64,000 nt of DNA from Massospora cicadina (lineage: Eukaryota > Entomophthoromycota > Entomophthoromycetes > Entomophthorales > Entomophthoraceae). A program made the position numbers and the translations under genes. Position 1 is the stretch's first letter. The number at the start of each line of letters is the position of its first letter. Below, piece after piece: positions 46,242 to 57,924 of the stretch. Location: positions 1 through 64,000 of the forward strand of contig JAKSZP010015895.1 in NCBI GenBank assembly GCA_022478985.1, read 5' to 3'. The notes under the pieces are model-generated. The model worked only from the letters and a program-made list of their open reading frames with translations. It did no database searches and was not told the origin of the DNA.

Positions 46242-48096
46242 GCCGCATATTGCCGTTGGATTCACAAATCCAATAAGTTATCTCAGCTAGGTTGTGGCAA
46301 TTGCCAAAGTTTCCTCAACTTTGAGGGAGGATTCTGTGGTCTCTTTTCCTTTGTTAACTCATGGGGCCAACTGTTTGACTTTCACAATGTGTGGTCTAAA
46401 CGCACCTGCACCTCTTCAGGTATTCATTTATGGATGGCATATCTAGATCCTTTATAAGCGTCAGAAGCAAATAGTGGTGCAAAATTGAAATAATCCTTGG
46501 TGGCTTATAAAGTGCAATCTTAACATCAAAATCTAGAGTCCTTATCATACAACAATACCTGATCCTCATAGTTGATTGGTCAGTGAACTTAATAATGTTT
46601 TTGTCCTTATAAACTAAATAGTAAATTCTAGCCTTCCAAGTAGCCATGCATTTGGGGCTTTCAAAAGCTTATAAAACTGTGTTTTTAAACATCAACAAAG
46701 GTCCAATGTTCCTCAGGTAGGGAATAATTAGATCTCAAAACTGTTCATTTTAACAGTGAATCATATTAGTGGCTTTAAAAATGCCTTAGGCTCCATTCAT
46801 GGTCAACTTAAACATTTTTAAAATTTCTGCAATTTCTGTGACTGTCAAACTTAAGAATATTACCCGGATTAAATCTCTGGAATCCTGAATAGAAACTTCC
46901 TGATTCAGAAATTATTGGTGTAGCACTAACCCAAGGTCCTGGGTTACTAAAATGAGGTTGACTAGATTCAGGAGCTAAGGTATCCAAAGAATGAGGCAAA
47001 GTAAACAAGGATGTTGTCACTAATTGGGTAGTTAAATGCATTGTTTCTTAAGTAACCTTCTCTTCTGTGGGTTTAACTCAAACAGTTCTGAATGAGTAGG
47101 GGTAATGGGTTGAGGGTATTGACATCTAACATTTAGTATATCATCTTTAATTTAACGCTCTTAAGTGGTACAATTCTCCTGCTCTTAAAGAAATTGCTTT
47201 TTATACTTTCACAATTCCTTGAGGCTTCTTCACATGTCATGCAAACTAGCATTTAAGTCCTCTAATTCACTTTTTTTGGGCAGTCTCCATGTTACAAAGT
47301 TTTTGTACATAACGCTATAGCTTATTGTTTGACTGGAGGAGATCTCCACTCTCTTGTTGGAGCACCCTCTCTAAGCCTCATAATCCTTTATATACTGCTG
47401 CATGAAGTTTATTTTCCTAATTTGTTGCAACTCAGACAGGAAAAGATTGGTAGTCTTAATGTTGCCCCTAAATTTTGGGCAATCACCCCCATTTCACGTT
47501 GAGTGTAATGGTCAAGTGCCTCAACTTTCTCAGTCTTTCAAGTATTATCTCCTTGAGTGACACAGCTACGTTCAAATCATCTCTAATTGTACCATCTCTT
47601 GAATGCATTCATTGGTGACTTTGTGATAATCCAAGGCTAGAGACCTATGGATAACACGTTCCAGTTCAATTATTTAAATATTCCAACTTATTGTTGTAAA
47701 ATTTGGACATTAAGGTTGCAGTTACTATTGACCACCTGTTAAACACCTTTAGGAGCTGGTTTTGAGCTGTCTATTTAGGTCCTGCAGCTCTTACACATTT
47801 TTTGGCTTCTGTTAAACACCTTACATGATTAGAGCATGGTGGCGGATAGTAGTTTGTGAATATTCATGGTGGATTGGACATATTTAGAAATATATTGCCC
47901 AATCTGAGATAGGCTAATACTATTTGTAGTACTTGACAATGCCTCAAAGATTGGAAATTCTCATATTGCTGATCAGCTGGTATCGATGCTGCTGATGTTA
48001 AAAAACTGGGCACTAAATCAGGCTTTTTATGGCCAAAGAGCTGAAATATCCAAAGTAACATATCCCATTTTGTCTCAGTTGCTTTGCGGTAAACTT
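46242..48096. other. Unassigned decayed sequence
   Basis: Short reverse-strand open traces exist (46647-46396 and 48061-47864), but none has a recognisable domain. It probably holds the internal region of one or more old retrotransposons into which element C inserted. Confidence 0.35.
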
Positions 48097-48608
48097 TGTC
48101 AGAACTTGCACTGTGGATGAAGATTTTTCGATAAAGTCAAACACAATATGATCCATCTACTAATGCTTTAAACTTACTATATGTTAACAAAGGCACCCTC
48201 CCCTATACATCTGATGAAAGGTGAAAAGATCCAGATGCCATTAAAACCAAGTTACAAATAGGTCTCCCTATAGATTCTTAAAACTACAGTGAAACAAAGA
48301 AGACGTCTCATCAAGCGTCTCTTCTAAAGTCCAAAGACATCCCAATCATCAGTGCACTAAGAACATTCCATGTGCAACAAACCCTATCACCCTATAGATA
48401 TTCCATGCTTTAAATAACAGGCTATTATTTTTCGCTTATATATTTTTAAATAAGCTTTCTAGTTTTAGGTTTTGTTGAGGTTATTCAGCAAGCCTTAGGC
48501 ATCTTGATAGCTTTGGCCCTTTGCTGTATTTTATTAAAAAGAACCATGTTTGACTCTGAACAGCTTCAAAGCCTGCCCCTACATCCATCCCTGCTATCTA
48601 CAGTGCCA
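48097..48608 (+). repeat. 5' LTR of element C
   Basis: It starts TGTCAGAACTTGCACTG and ends CTATCTACAGTGCCA. It aligns with 60494-61012 (TTAACAAAGGCA, ATGTGCAACAA(A/G)CCCTAT, TCCCTGCTATCTACAG). A frame LGFVEVIQQALGILIALALC is open near its 3' end but is not preserved in the other LTR. Confidence 0.8.
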
Positions 48609-49259
48609 ACAGAAAACTAATTCTTCATGACAGGTCTTCCAAGTTGCCTATAAAGAGTGTGGACTTAAAAGAAGATAGAAAATAATCCCAAAAAAGTTAC
48701 CTCTTCAGAGGATAAGGGATTAGAAACATCATCTGTTGCATCAAAAGTGCTTGATTTAAAATAGGAATCTCTGTCTTAACTACGTTTGAATTTATGGCTG
48801 AATACAGAGGTAAAGTGTCTCTCATAGACCAAAGCAATTTTGATTAAGAATTGCCAACAGCCTAGTTGTACAACAAATGTGCAATAGTAATTTTCCCTGA
48901 AGAGCGTTCCATCTGAGTCAGAGCATCAGATGTTCCCTCCACTAAGAGAAAACTTTACTTGAGCTAGTTTGTTCTACACCAAAGTGGAAACAAGAATGGA
49001 TAAGTACCTTCACATCTTCATCCATCCTGCCATATATCACATTATGAAAATTTTAGGACTCCACAATTAAGAATTACTGTGATAGTTAGACCTTATTCAA
49101 TACCTTCACTTATCCACATAAGAATTTTATTAATTCGCCATTTCCTTTGTCCAAGAAAATTAAAATGCTATCCTAGAAAAATTGACGCTTATTTAATAGA
49201 GTACAATGTCAGATGTCTTTGTTAGATGAAGGATCCTTCGCTTATTTACATTATCAACT

Positions 49260-50830
49260 TAGACCCAAGTGGATTTAGCTGCATCTAAAGCTTACCTTCA
49301 GGTCAGGCAGACTACTGAACTGCTCTTGGATAGCATCTCCAGCCCCAAGAAACAGTGGGATGACGTTTTACATGATTTGAGAAAGCCTTACTGCAAGCCC
49401 ATCCTGGCGAGCAAGGCCCTATTGGCTCTGAAGGGCCCCCTGGTTATCAAGGCCCTCCCAACCACATGAACCTGATGATATCCATGGGCCTCAAGGGGAT
49501 AGTGGACTTATAGGTCCCGCAGGATTAACTGGGCCCCCTGAGCCTCCAAGGGACATAGGGACACTGGATCCCAGGGCCACCTAGGGGCATCAGCCCTCAT
49601 GGGCCACCTGGAATGGAAGAACCTCCCAGCTGGCAAGGGGAAGATGAGCTTTTGGGACTCCTGGGTCTATCATGACAGAATCTGAGGATGACGCTTTTTG
49701 ATCCCAACCCTTAATTTAGAATCAGTAATCCATCTCAGATCACAAAGCTGTGGTTATTGCTCATGGCTGTGTGTAGACCTCAAAGGACAACCTCTTGAAC
49801 TCAACTATACCTTGAAAGCCTTAGCTGATGGGCTCAAAAATGTCAGAAGATTCTCCAGCTTACATGGTGTTCAATAAGTCTGCATCAATGAAAGGATAAC
49901 TATACTTACCAGCTAAGTTAAGGCCATTAAGGTGGAACAAGTCATCATTAAGACCGCCATGGAGCACAGAAGCTAGAATAGCAAGGGCTCAAAGAGAAAC
50001 TAACACAAAAGGCCACGATATTACAATAATGACACAGTATAAAGATTTAAAAATGATGTCAATTTGAGAGCTCAGCTTGATCAGATGTGACCCTCTGATT
50101 ATAATGATACAGAGTCCTCAATTTTGGCTCCTATTGCACCAACTTAGATTAAAAGTTTTATCTACATCTGTTTATACTAACTTTAAGCCTACTTTTAAGA
50201 AAAAGTACATCCCTGATGAAGGAGCTATTACTTTTTTACTATACATCTACAAAAGTGCCATGTAAGAGGTTACCAATTGACAGAAGGATAAGCATCTATC
50301 CACCTGCTAGAGCTAAATTGCCCAAGAAATAATGGTCCCCACCTGAAGAGTAGTTAAACATGGAATCAAGCCAGAACTGCCTTGATTAGAGAATTTGAAA
50401 GCAATCAGACCCTGTCCTCACAGAAGCAGGCCTTCATGAGATTTACATCAAACATGGGGAATCATCAACTGAGTTCATCAATTAATTTTACTATGAGGCA
50501 CAGACCCTGGTTTCCTGTGATCTTGTTACTCTAAATGCCACTACTGCTGTCATTTCTGCTTGGCATCTAACCCTAGTTTAAAGTTTTATATTTGCGCCAT
50601 AAAGAGACAAATTAGTGAGCATCCTGTACATTAAAGGAGCTATTGTTGAATCCTTTGGCAGTCTACTTTAGAAGAAATTTTAGCCCTGCTTTTCTCTTAA
50701 TTAATGCCATAAGTCAACGCTCTTTAGAAAAGGCCTTACTAGAATAATATTTATGCACTTACTGTGGAAGACGCTGGCATATCGTTGAAATATGCTACAA
50801 AAGAATTGCCAATGAAGAGGGAAAAGTCAC
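49260..50830 (+). pseudogene. Element C gag with zinc knuckle
   Basis: It starts with an open 66-codon piece (49269-49469; DLAASKAYLQVRQTTELLL). A collagen-like tract follows (separate entry), then broken capsid sequence, and at 50754-50795 the intact knuckle CTYCGRRWHIVEIC (C-x2-C-x4-H-x4-C). A number of stops and frame changes occur. Confidence 0.55.
49425..49680 (+). other. Collagen-like Gly-x-y tract in element C gag
   Basis: Across three frames the region reads GPPGYQGPPN, then GPQGDSGLIGPAGLTGPPEP and PRGISPHGPPGMEEPP. Glycine every third residue with abundant proline is the collagen-like pattern. Frameshifts split what was probably one tract of more than 60 residues. Local base composition is far richer in G and C than the flanks. 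Confidence 0.55.
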
Positions 50831-51229
50831 ATCAACATGAAGGGGGAGGTTTTTCAAGTTGATAACCACCCTATACCTCAACCACCTACTTCTCATGCTA
50901 TTATTTCTGCTTCCTTATCTTCTAAAGATACTATCAATATCTCTACTGAGAATATAGATTGTGATTTTGTATTACTCTTATTCTCTCTGTATTCCCTTAG
51001 CTTCTTTCTTTGCCCTACAACCTCTTTTTAAGGACTCAGTTACTAAGTTGGGAGTTTGAGTATGCAAACTTATGGTTTAGCCATTCTCAACACCAGGCTC
51101 TCATTGAATGTAATATCTTCCTAACTAGTCAGTCATATTAAAGTTGCTCCCAACCTCCAACATAATTCAAGCATAGAATGGCAGGTCCCATTGCACTAAG
51201 TCTCTCAGTGCTTATTCAGCCTTACTCTT

Positions 51230-52672
51230 TTCATTTGGAAGCTTTATTTGATGGCCCCTGCTATAGTTCTTGAGAATTAAAGTGACGACTTGTTACTCAG
51301 AATGCAATTTCTTCATAAGTATTATTGGATTGTTAACCTGTCTGAATCCTATTTATCTATAATCTGGCATCAGGTAGCGCTTATTTTTCAATTGACCATA
51401 ATTAAAAAGGTAAAGCCCCATAAAAGAACTTCCTTGTGAAAGGCAAATAAACTGCATATTAAATCAAATATCATGTAGTTGGGACTCAAGTAAAAATTCC
51501 TTCTTAATATGCTAAAGCCCAGGAAGAAATGCCATTATATGCTCCATCTTAAGTTGTAGCCCCAAAACAAGAGAAAGTTATAGTAGATACCCGCATCAAA
51601 GTACATATTTCCCTCTTCATATAAAAGAAGTGTGCATAGTAAATTTATACGTCAAAAAGACATTGTCCTGCCTAGGCATTCTAGATACAGCATATTGGAG
51701 GACCATCTCAGTTTTGTTAGGTAGTCTGACTTTGACCTCTCGCATTGTAGGGAAAAGGGACCATATAGCTTAAGTTTGCCTGTTATATGTTGCTGAATTG
51801 CATAGTGTACATAGATATGGTACTTTCCGAGATTTTGAACTCTAGGTACTCCTACTATAGCCACCAATGAACATAATATTGGCTTGGATTCACCAAAACA
51901 CAACAAAAGGCCGCTGAGCAACTCTTAGATGATTATTCCTATCTTTCTCTTCTGGGATGTACATTTTTAGAAAATGACCAGAGTTATTTATTAGATGGAT
52001 ATGTGAGATGCTTCGCTGATACAGACCTAGCCTTAATGAAATTCTAAAGTGAAAGAAGTCTAAGTAACTCTCAAATTAAAAGAAGCTTTTGGAGGCCAGT
52101 CTATTAAACCTTTCCAAAATTCTTGGTTTTTGCCTCTGTTGTTAGTGAGAAATAAAGATGGGAACCATTGTGTGGTGACTGATTATAATAAACTAAATCT
52201 AATCACTTTAAAGTACAGATATTCCTTACCTAGGTTTGATAATTACTTTTGGATGCTGACCAGCTCACAGCTCTTCTCCGCTATGGATCTAGCCAATGGA
52301 TACTGGAAATTAAACCTTACACAAGAGTAACTGAGAGAAGTGTGCCTCATCACTAAAGAGGGCCTGTTTGAACAAGCTCAAATTCTGCAGAGGCTATGAA
52401 ACGCCCCTTCTACGTTCTGAAAAACCATGTATGACATCCTAGGAGACCTTTATTGTCAAGTGTCCTGTAGTATTTAAAGATATTAAAATCTTTTCCCAAA
52501 CTTGAGCTCAAAATCAACCACCTATGCTAAGTATTCAATTGACTATGGTCAACATCCAAAAATTGAAATCCTCAAACTGCACATTTTTCCAGTGAGAATA
52601 AGAGATTTTAGGTCATAGGGCAAACAACAAAGTTATCCAGCCACTGCCAGATATAGTTACAGCTATACATCA
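51230..52672 (+). pseudogene. Element C pol, first part (protease, RT start)
   Basis: A protease-like ALFDGPCYSS (about 51245) would have been a D-S/T-G site, here without the Ser-Gly, so the assignment is weak. The RT is clear from 52085: NSWFLPLLLVRNKDGNHCVV, TDYNKLNLITLKYRYSLPRF and FSAMDLANGYWKLNLTQE with the first catalytic Asp. A TAA follows at 52328, and the frame is broken before the YVDD region, near 52440. The CATCA TSD and element B cut the gene at 52672. Confidence 0.7.
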
Positions 52673-53353
52673 TGTAACGGATCAGGATATACTTGATCCA
52701 CACATTACTTTGATAGGAAGGGCCTCAACTAGGGGAGAAGTTTCAGAGGATGATTTGTGAGAGTCATAGTTGGTGGTGAGTCAGATGGGGAGTTGTGGTA
52801 TTGAGTGTGAGAGATTTGACATTCTAAGAATGAGATGCATCAGAGAAATTATGATGTCAGGGTTATGGATGGCGTGGATGATGATCTGGAAGGATGAGTA
52901 GTCTTTGCAAGCAATGTGTTGGATGGTGTTTGAAAAAGCCTTGCATAGAAGAGGGAGCTTATTAGAAGACCAGCAGAGTGATATTTATTAGGAGATGGTT
53001 GGGGCCTGAATGGCCAGTTTTGTCTTATAAGAAGAATCAAGGAAATTCAATTAAATTGGTTGCTATTTTAATCTTATTCTATTCTACTAGAATTTTATTA
53101 TTGTATCCAAGTGATGAGCTCACTAGTGAGCTTAGCATGGAGTTGGCGTCATTATCAGCCTTCTCATGGAGCCAGACCCTGCTTTTGATGTGCAGCGTTA
53201 TGGGAACAGTGGTGAGGAAATATGTAGCAATGACGAGACATGGCAGGAGTGTTCAGGAATGGGCTTCTGCGGGAATGTCCCTAGTTTGGTCAGCAACATG
53301 GCTTTTACTACCCAATTCCTTTGTGGCATATTGGCGCAAGCCCATCCGTTACA
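52673..53353 (+). repeat. 5' LTR of element B
   Basis: 681 bp, TGTAACGGATCAGG to CCATCCGTTACA. It aligns with 57925-58668 throughout. It lacks the micro-retroposon at 58114-58160 (the intact site reads AATGAGATGCATCAGAG at about 52829) and the ~40-bp internal duplication near the start of the 3' LTR. Confidence 0.9.
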
Positions 53354-53475
53354 TTAGACAAAACTCAGATACATTTTTGTCAGTCTTTTGGGGTCCCCAA
53401 GAAGAGGTGGTGGCCCCAGGAGGGGAGGAATGGTATCTCCATGTCTTGACAGTGGTGATGGTGAGTTTCTCATGA
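53137..53475 (+). CDS. LTR-encoded membrane ORF, family 1, copy 1
   Basis: The first in-frame ATG is at 53137; the frame is open upstream to 52978. The core reads MELASLSAFSWSQTLLLMCS, VMGTVVRKYVAMTRHGR, then SLVWSATWLLLPNSFVAYWR followed by KPIRYI, where the last codons CGT TAC A are the LTR end itself. The frame runs about 41 codons into the internal region. Two hydrophobic segments (SAFSW...GTVV and ASAGMSLV...FVAYW) flank a basic loop. A one-base deletion relative to copy 2 puts the original ATGAGCTCA out of frame. The function is unknown and no family is recognised. Confidence 0.55.
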   Translation: MELASLSAFSWSQTLLLMCSVMGTVVRKYVAMTRHGRSVQEWASAGMSLVWSATWLLLPNSFVAYWRKPIRYIRQNSDTFLSVFWGPQEEVVAPGGEEWYLHVLTVVMVSFS

Positions 53476-54260
53476 ACATTTGTGATAAAAGGGTGGTTTG
53501 GGTATGTAGTGCAAGACCTGTGGAGGTGGAGGAAAGCCATGTAATATCTAAATTTCCAAAAGGGCGGGCAACATTGCCAATGGAAGCTTTGGATAAAATT
53601 CATCAGGTGGTATCATGAGTTTGGTTTCAGGCATGAATGACTCAAGTGACAGGAAGAGAGTTCCATTTCTCGCTGCATATTGCACAATTTGTGGAGGCAT
53701 TACCATTGGACCAGGTGGGGTGGGTGCAAGAACTGATTGAGGAGAAAGGTTGCCTTCCAGGTTCCATGAATGAGTGTGTAGATTGTATTGATCAGGACGC
53801 CTGTCTGGACAAGGCGCAGGATGAGGAGTTATTGGCTTTGTTGATGGTGATCCAGGGGCGTGGATCAGTTGATGAATATGCGCAGATTTTTGACCTTTAG
53901 TGAAAGCAACATGAGTGTCAGATTCACTTTCATTGTAAATGCTTTGACAGGGGTTGCAAGAGGATATGTTGGTAGCTATGGCAACTGCCAAAATTCAGGG
54001 TACATTGGTGGAGAAAATTGCATTGGTGGTACAGGTAGAGAAACAATTGGCTTTGGCATAAAACTGGTGGGAGGATTCTGTGTCTCCAAAAAGGGGCTAG
54101 TCGCCTGCAGTGGTTTGTAGAGGTCAAGGAGGGTGGCAGGGATCACCCAGAGATTTTGGAAATATCCATAAGAGTTTTGCCAGGGAAACACTGAAGAGTT
54201 AGGGAGAATAGGAGGTCAGGGACATGGGAAGGATAATGCTCCCAAACCTACCTTACTCCA
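53388..54260 (+). pseudogene. Element B gag
   Basis: The pieces, in changing frames, are FPKGRATLPMEALDKIHQVV (53618), then TGREFHFSLHIAQFVEALPL and DQDACLDKAQDEELLALLMV (53637-53900), then a Gly-rich part (about 53980). I see no zinc knuckle. Its position between the 5' LTR and the protease supports the call more than its sequence does. Confidence 0.45.
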
Positions 54261-54350
54261 GATTTGCAATCTGAGTATGCTTTAAAAATTAAATTTACTT
54301 CTTCGCTTTATCCTCATTTATTTATTCTGTTGGTTTTATAATTGCAAGGT

Positions 54351-54634
54351 TTGGGGGTGGAAGGCAAGTTGGTAAGGGTGAATGGCTACCAGCCTGAAGG
54401 TTGTGGGTTTGATTTCCACCCTTTGCACATCAATTGAGGTGCCAGCCAAAGGAAGCTATTGGCGGTTAGTAGGTCTAATAACATGAAAACCTTACCCATG
54501 ACGTAACCAGAAAGATTTGAGTTCCAATCCAGAGGTAGAAAAACTTTCTTTGATGGAGTTGACCCTGTTCAGGCTTCATGTCATTTCTTTCTTTTGGTAA
54601 TGCCTGTCTCCTGGTTGGCTTGCCTCAGTTAAAT
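54351..54634 (+). mobile_element. tRNA-derived SINE, copy f, inside element B
   Basis: The TSD is ATAATTGCAAGGT (54338-54350) and ATAATTTCAAGGT (54635-54647), with one mismatch. The head TTGGGGGTGG is followed by an A box GGCAAGTTGGTAAGGG and a B box GGGTTTGATTTCC; a second B-box-like GAGTTCCAATCC lies 100 nt on. The end, CTCCTGGTTGGCTTGCCTCA then GTTAAATATAATTT, resembles the LINE tail. It separates gag from protease in element B, so it inserted after B arrived. Confidence 0.75.
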
Positions 54635-54659
54635 ATAATTTCAAGGTCAGATGGAGAAG

Positions 54660-57500
54660 GTTATAGCCCTAGTGGATACAGGAGCTGAGGAAAACTATGT
54701 GAAATTTGCCCTGTCAGAAAGATTGAAGTTAAAATCCAGAAGGGTCCTGAGGTGGTGTTTGCTGATGTGTCAGGGAGAGCTCCCTCATGGCGTTTGGAGC
54801 CTTGGGTAGTTGTTCAGCAGAAACTGTTTTGGTTTAAAGAAAGTTTCTGTGCAAATAGAAATCTGGCCCATCCTGTGGTATTGGGGATGTAGTGGTGTCA
54901 TCAGTTTCAGTCCCAGTTTGATTTGCCATTTAATACAGTTAGTTTAAATCCTTGGATGGGGTCTCTGATGAGGTGAAAGATGGTGGTTGGAAGTGATGTT
55001 CCAAATAAATTCAGAAATATGGGTGGAATGCAGGAGGGAGAGTTACCGGCTCAATATCAAAACTTTGTGGATGTATTTGGTCCTATAAGGAACTCACCTT
55101 TTTTCCCTACTGGTTCTTTTGCGTTTTTATTCCAGTTTAAGGAGGGTTCAGAGCTTCCACGGGGATGTCCAGTATACCCTCTTAACCAATGATCAAAAGG
55201 GGCATTGGAGGGCCATGTGAAACCAATGTTGGATAAAGGATCAATTGATCCTTCTAAGTTACCGGTTGTGCCTCCTGTTTTACTGGTGCCAAAAGTGAGT
55301 GGCAAACTATGCCCATGTGTGGATTTCTGAAGTCTGAATATGGTCACTGAGCCTTAGCCTGATCCATATCCAATGTCGTTGGTAGAGAATATTCTCCCAA
55401 TGGTTATTAGTTGCACCATTTTTACAAAGTTAGATTTCAAGGATGCATTCAATCAAGTACCACTGAGACTGGAACATCATAAATACACCGCATTTAAGTG
55501 TCACTTGGGGATGTTTCAATATTTTATGATGCTATTTGGTCTTAGAAATGCCACAGCGGTGGTTCAGTGGATGATCAATCATGTCCTTGGAGGGTTGATC
55601 AATCAATGTTGTACCGCTTAAGTGGATGATATCTTGGTTTTTTCACAGTCCCAAGAGAATCATGTCTGAGATGTCTGGGAAGTTTTGGGGGCAATTGGCA
55701 GGATGGGTCTGAGATTTAAACCTTTTAAGTGTGAATTAATCAGAGCTCAGTGACGTTCCTAGGCAATGTGGTGTTCCAGAATGGATTAGGAGTATGTCTG
55801 AATAAACTGCATGCGGTAGAAGCATGAAAGGCCCCTACTGATCAAATGAGGGTGCAGAGTTTTTGGGAACATTGAACTTCCTATGACAGTCTGTGAGAAA
55901 TCTATCCCAAATGGCCTTACCTCTCACGCATCTATTGCAGGCTGTTTCGTTCATGTGGTGAAGAAAAGAGGAGCAGGCATTTGAATTATTAAAGAATAAG
56001 TTACTTTTGGCGCCTGGCTTGGCCCATCCGGATCCTGGGAAGCTATATGAGGTAGAAACTGAGGATTCAATTTTTCTGTAGGTGCGGTGTTACTACAGGA
56101 GGGGGAAGACGGGCTCAAACACCTTATGTTTTATTTTGGCTGCAAGATGATCCCCACCAATACTAATTATTCAATATATGATAAGGATTTTCTGGTGGTG
56201 ATGGCGGCCTTGCAGGGATGGCAGCACCACCTGCTCTATGCCTGACAACCCTTTTGTTGTTTGAACAGACTGTAGAGTGTTGAAAAATTATCAGGAACCA
56301 AGGAAGATGGACCAGCGGAAAGCCATATAGCATGTGGAGATAGTCCAAACAATTTCTGGATAGAAAAAAGGCCAGTTTTGACAAATATTCTAGAAGACTG
56401 GTTGAGTCAGGATTCAGGCTTAGCATATAAGAAGGATAAATTGGAGGGATTTAATACAGCTACTATGTTCTGACCAGATCAATTTTCCATGATTGAGGGT
56501 GGGAGAGTGATTAGGGGGAGGAATTCCGCTGGGAGCAAATAAGGTCAGGATTTGGATGGTGATTAAAAGCTGAGATAAAGGAAGGACAGCCACATGGGCG
56601 CCATAGATCCTTCATGAAGAGGCGTGGGGTGGTATACCTTGATTCTCATGTTTGGGTTCCAAATCTATTATTACAACGGGAGATAATTCAGGTCTCTCAT
56701 GATCATCCATTGGCAGGTCATTTAGGAGTGGAGAAGATGGTGGAGTTGGTTTGATGGGACTATTTGTGGTTGGGCTTTAGAAGGATATCAGGAAGTATGC
56801 GAGGGAGTATTTAGTATGTGCAAAATCAAAACCCTTTAGGAAACCTCCATCAGGTAAGTTAAACCTATTGCATATACCATATGTGCCATGGAGTTCTATT
56901 AACATTGATTTTATAATGAGACTTCTGAAGGTGCAGGGGAAGAATGCAGTTATGGTGGTCGTGGATAGATCGACCAAATACGCCAAGTTTTTCCCATGTA
57001 CAGGGAGTTTTTTGGCAAAGGATGCAGTAAGGATTTTCATTGATAAAGTATTCTCCTGGCATGGATTACCTGAGGAAATTGTTTTGGACTATAGTCCACA
57101 TTTTGTCTCAAAATTCTGGTCAGGTTTGCTGGGAAAATTGGAAATCAGGATTGGTCAGTCCTCAGCGTACCATCCTCAATCTAACGGACAGATGGAGAGG
57201 GTGAATTAGATACTTGAGCAGTAAATCTAGTGTTACATTTCCAATTGGCAGGATAACTGGGTTCCATGGGCTTGGTTGGCCCAACTCACTTATAACAATC
57301 ATTGTCAATCATCAATGGGAATAACTCCATTTTTCATAAATCATGGTCTAAATCCCAGATCAAATGGGGGATCCGTGGGTAGAGTGTGTCAGGGGGTGGA
57401 TGAGATGGCATGTACCATGGAAGATATAAGAAAGAGGCTACAAGGAAATTTGGAGCAAGCATTGGCTCAGCAGAAGCATCAGGCATATTGACAAAGAGTG
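54660..57500 (+). pseudogene. Element B pol (protease, RT, RNase H, integrase)
   Basis: The protease has ALVDTGAEENYVKFAL with DTG at 54675. The RT has TKLDFKDAFNQVPL (55427), FQYFMMLFGLRNATAVVQ, and at 55619-55630 stop-VDD, where TAA stands in the Tyr position of YVDD. RNase H has VGAVLLQEGEDGLKHL and IYDKDFLVVMAALQGW (56080-56240). The integrase zinc finger reads HDHPLAGHLGVEKM (56700). Its core is open from 56868 to 57206 with SINIDFIM, VMVVVDRSTKYAKFF, LDYSPHFVSKFW and HPQSNGQMERVN, so all three catalytic residues (D, D, E) remain. Scattered stops elsewhere. Confidence 0.85.
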
Positions 57501-57760
57501 CCAGATCCAGAGTTTGAGCCTGGGTACTGGGTATTGGTGGCAGCTAAGAACTACGCTGTTCCAGTTAAGAGTCACAAGATGAGACTATAGTTTTTGGGCC
57601 CATACCAGATCATTTGAGCTATATATCAAGTTGCTTTTTGGATTGGGATTGCCAGAAGGTTCTAAGGCCCATCTGGTAATTCGTGCTTCTCAATTATGGG
57701 AATACAAAGAAGGGTCTGGATTGACCAAGACCATTAAACCCTAGTGAAGGGATTGTTCAG

Positions 57761-57850
57761 GAATATGAGGTGGAGAAGATATTGGATGTGAGATGGGTGA
57801 GGGGTCATCAGCAATTGCTGATAAATTGAAAAGGTTACCCAGTGGATGAG
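57761..57850 (+). pseudogene. Element B chromodomain
   Basis: It reads EYEVEKILDVRWVRGHQQLL, then IN-stop-KGYPVDE, where TGA replaces the Trp of the WKGYP motif. A chromodomain after integrase marks the element as a chromovirus; such domains guide integration to particular chromatin. Confidence 0.8.
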
Positions 57851-57924
57851 GTGATGTTGCGGATGAAGAAAGACTATGCGTAATGCCTGGGGAAGGTCCA
57901 GGAGCTTTGGGACTCACAGGGGGG

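Noticed and set aside
48420..48612. Third LTR-end hydrophobic ORF (ALGILIALALCCILL) in element C
   Set aside because: It is open in the 5' LTR only; the 3' LTR has frame changes and stops, and there is no suitable start codon.
53548..53991. 147-codon reverse ORF over element B gag
   Set aside because: It is a shadow of the plus-strand gag region; orientation of the LTRs, polypurine tract and pol all point to the plus strand.
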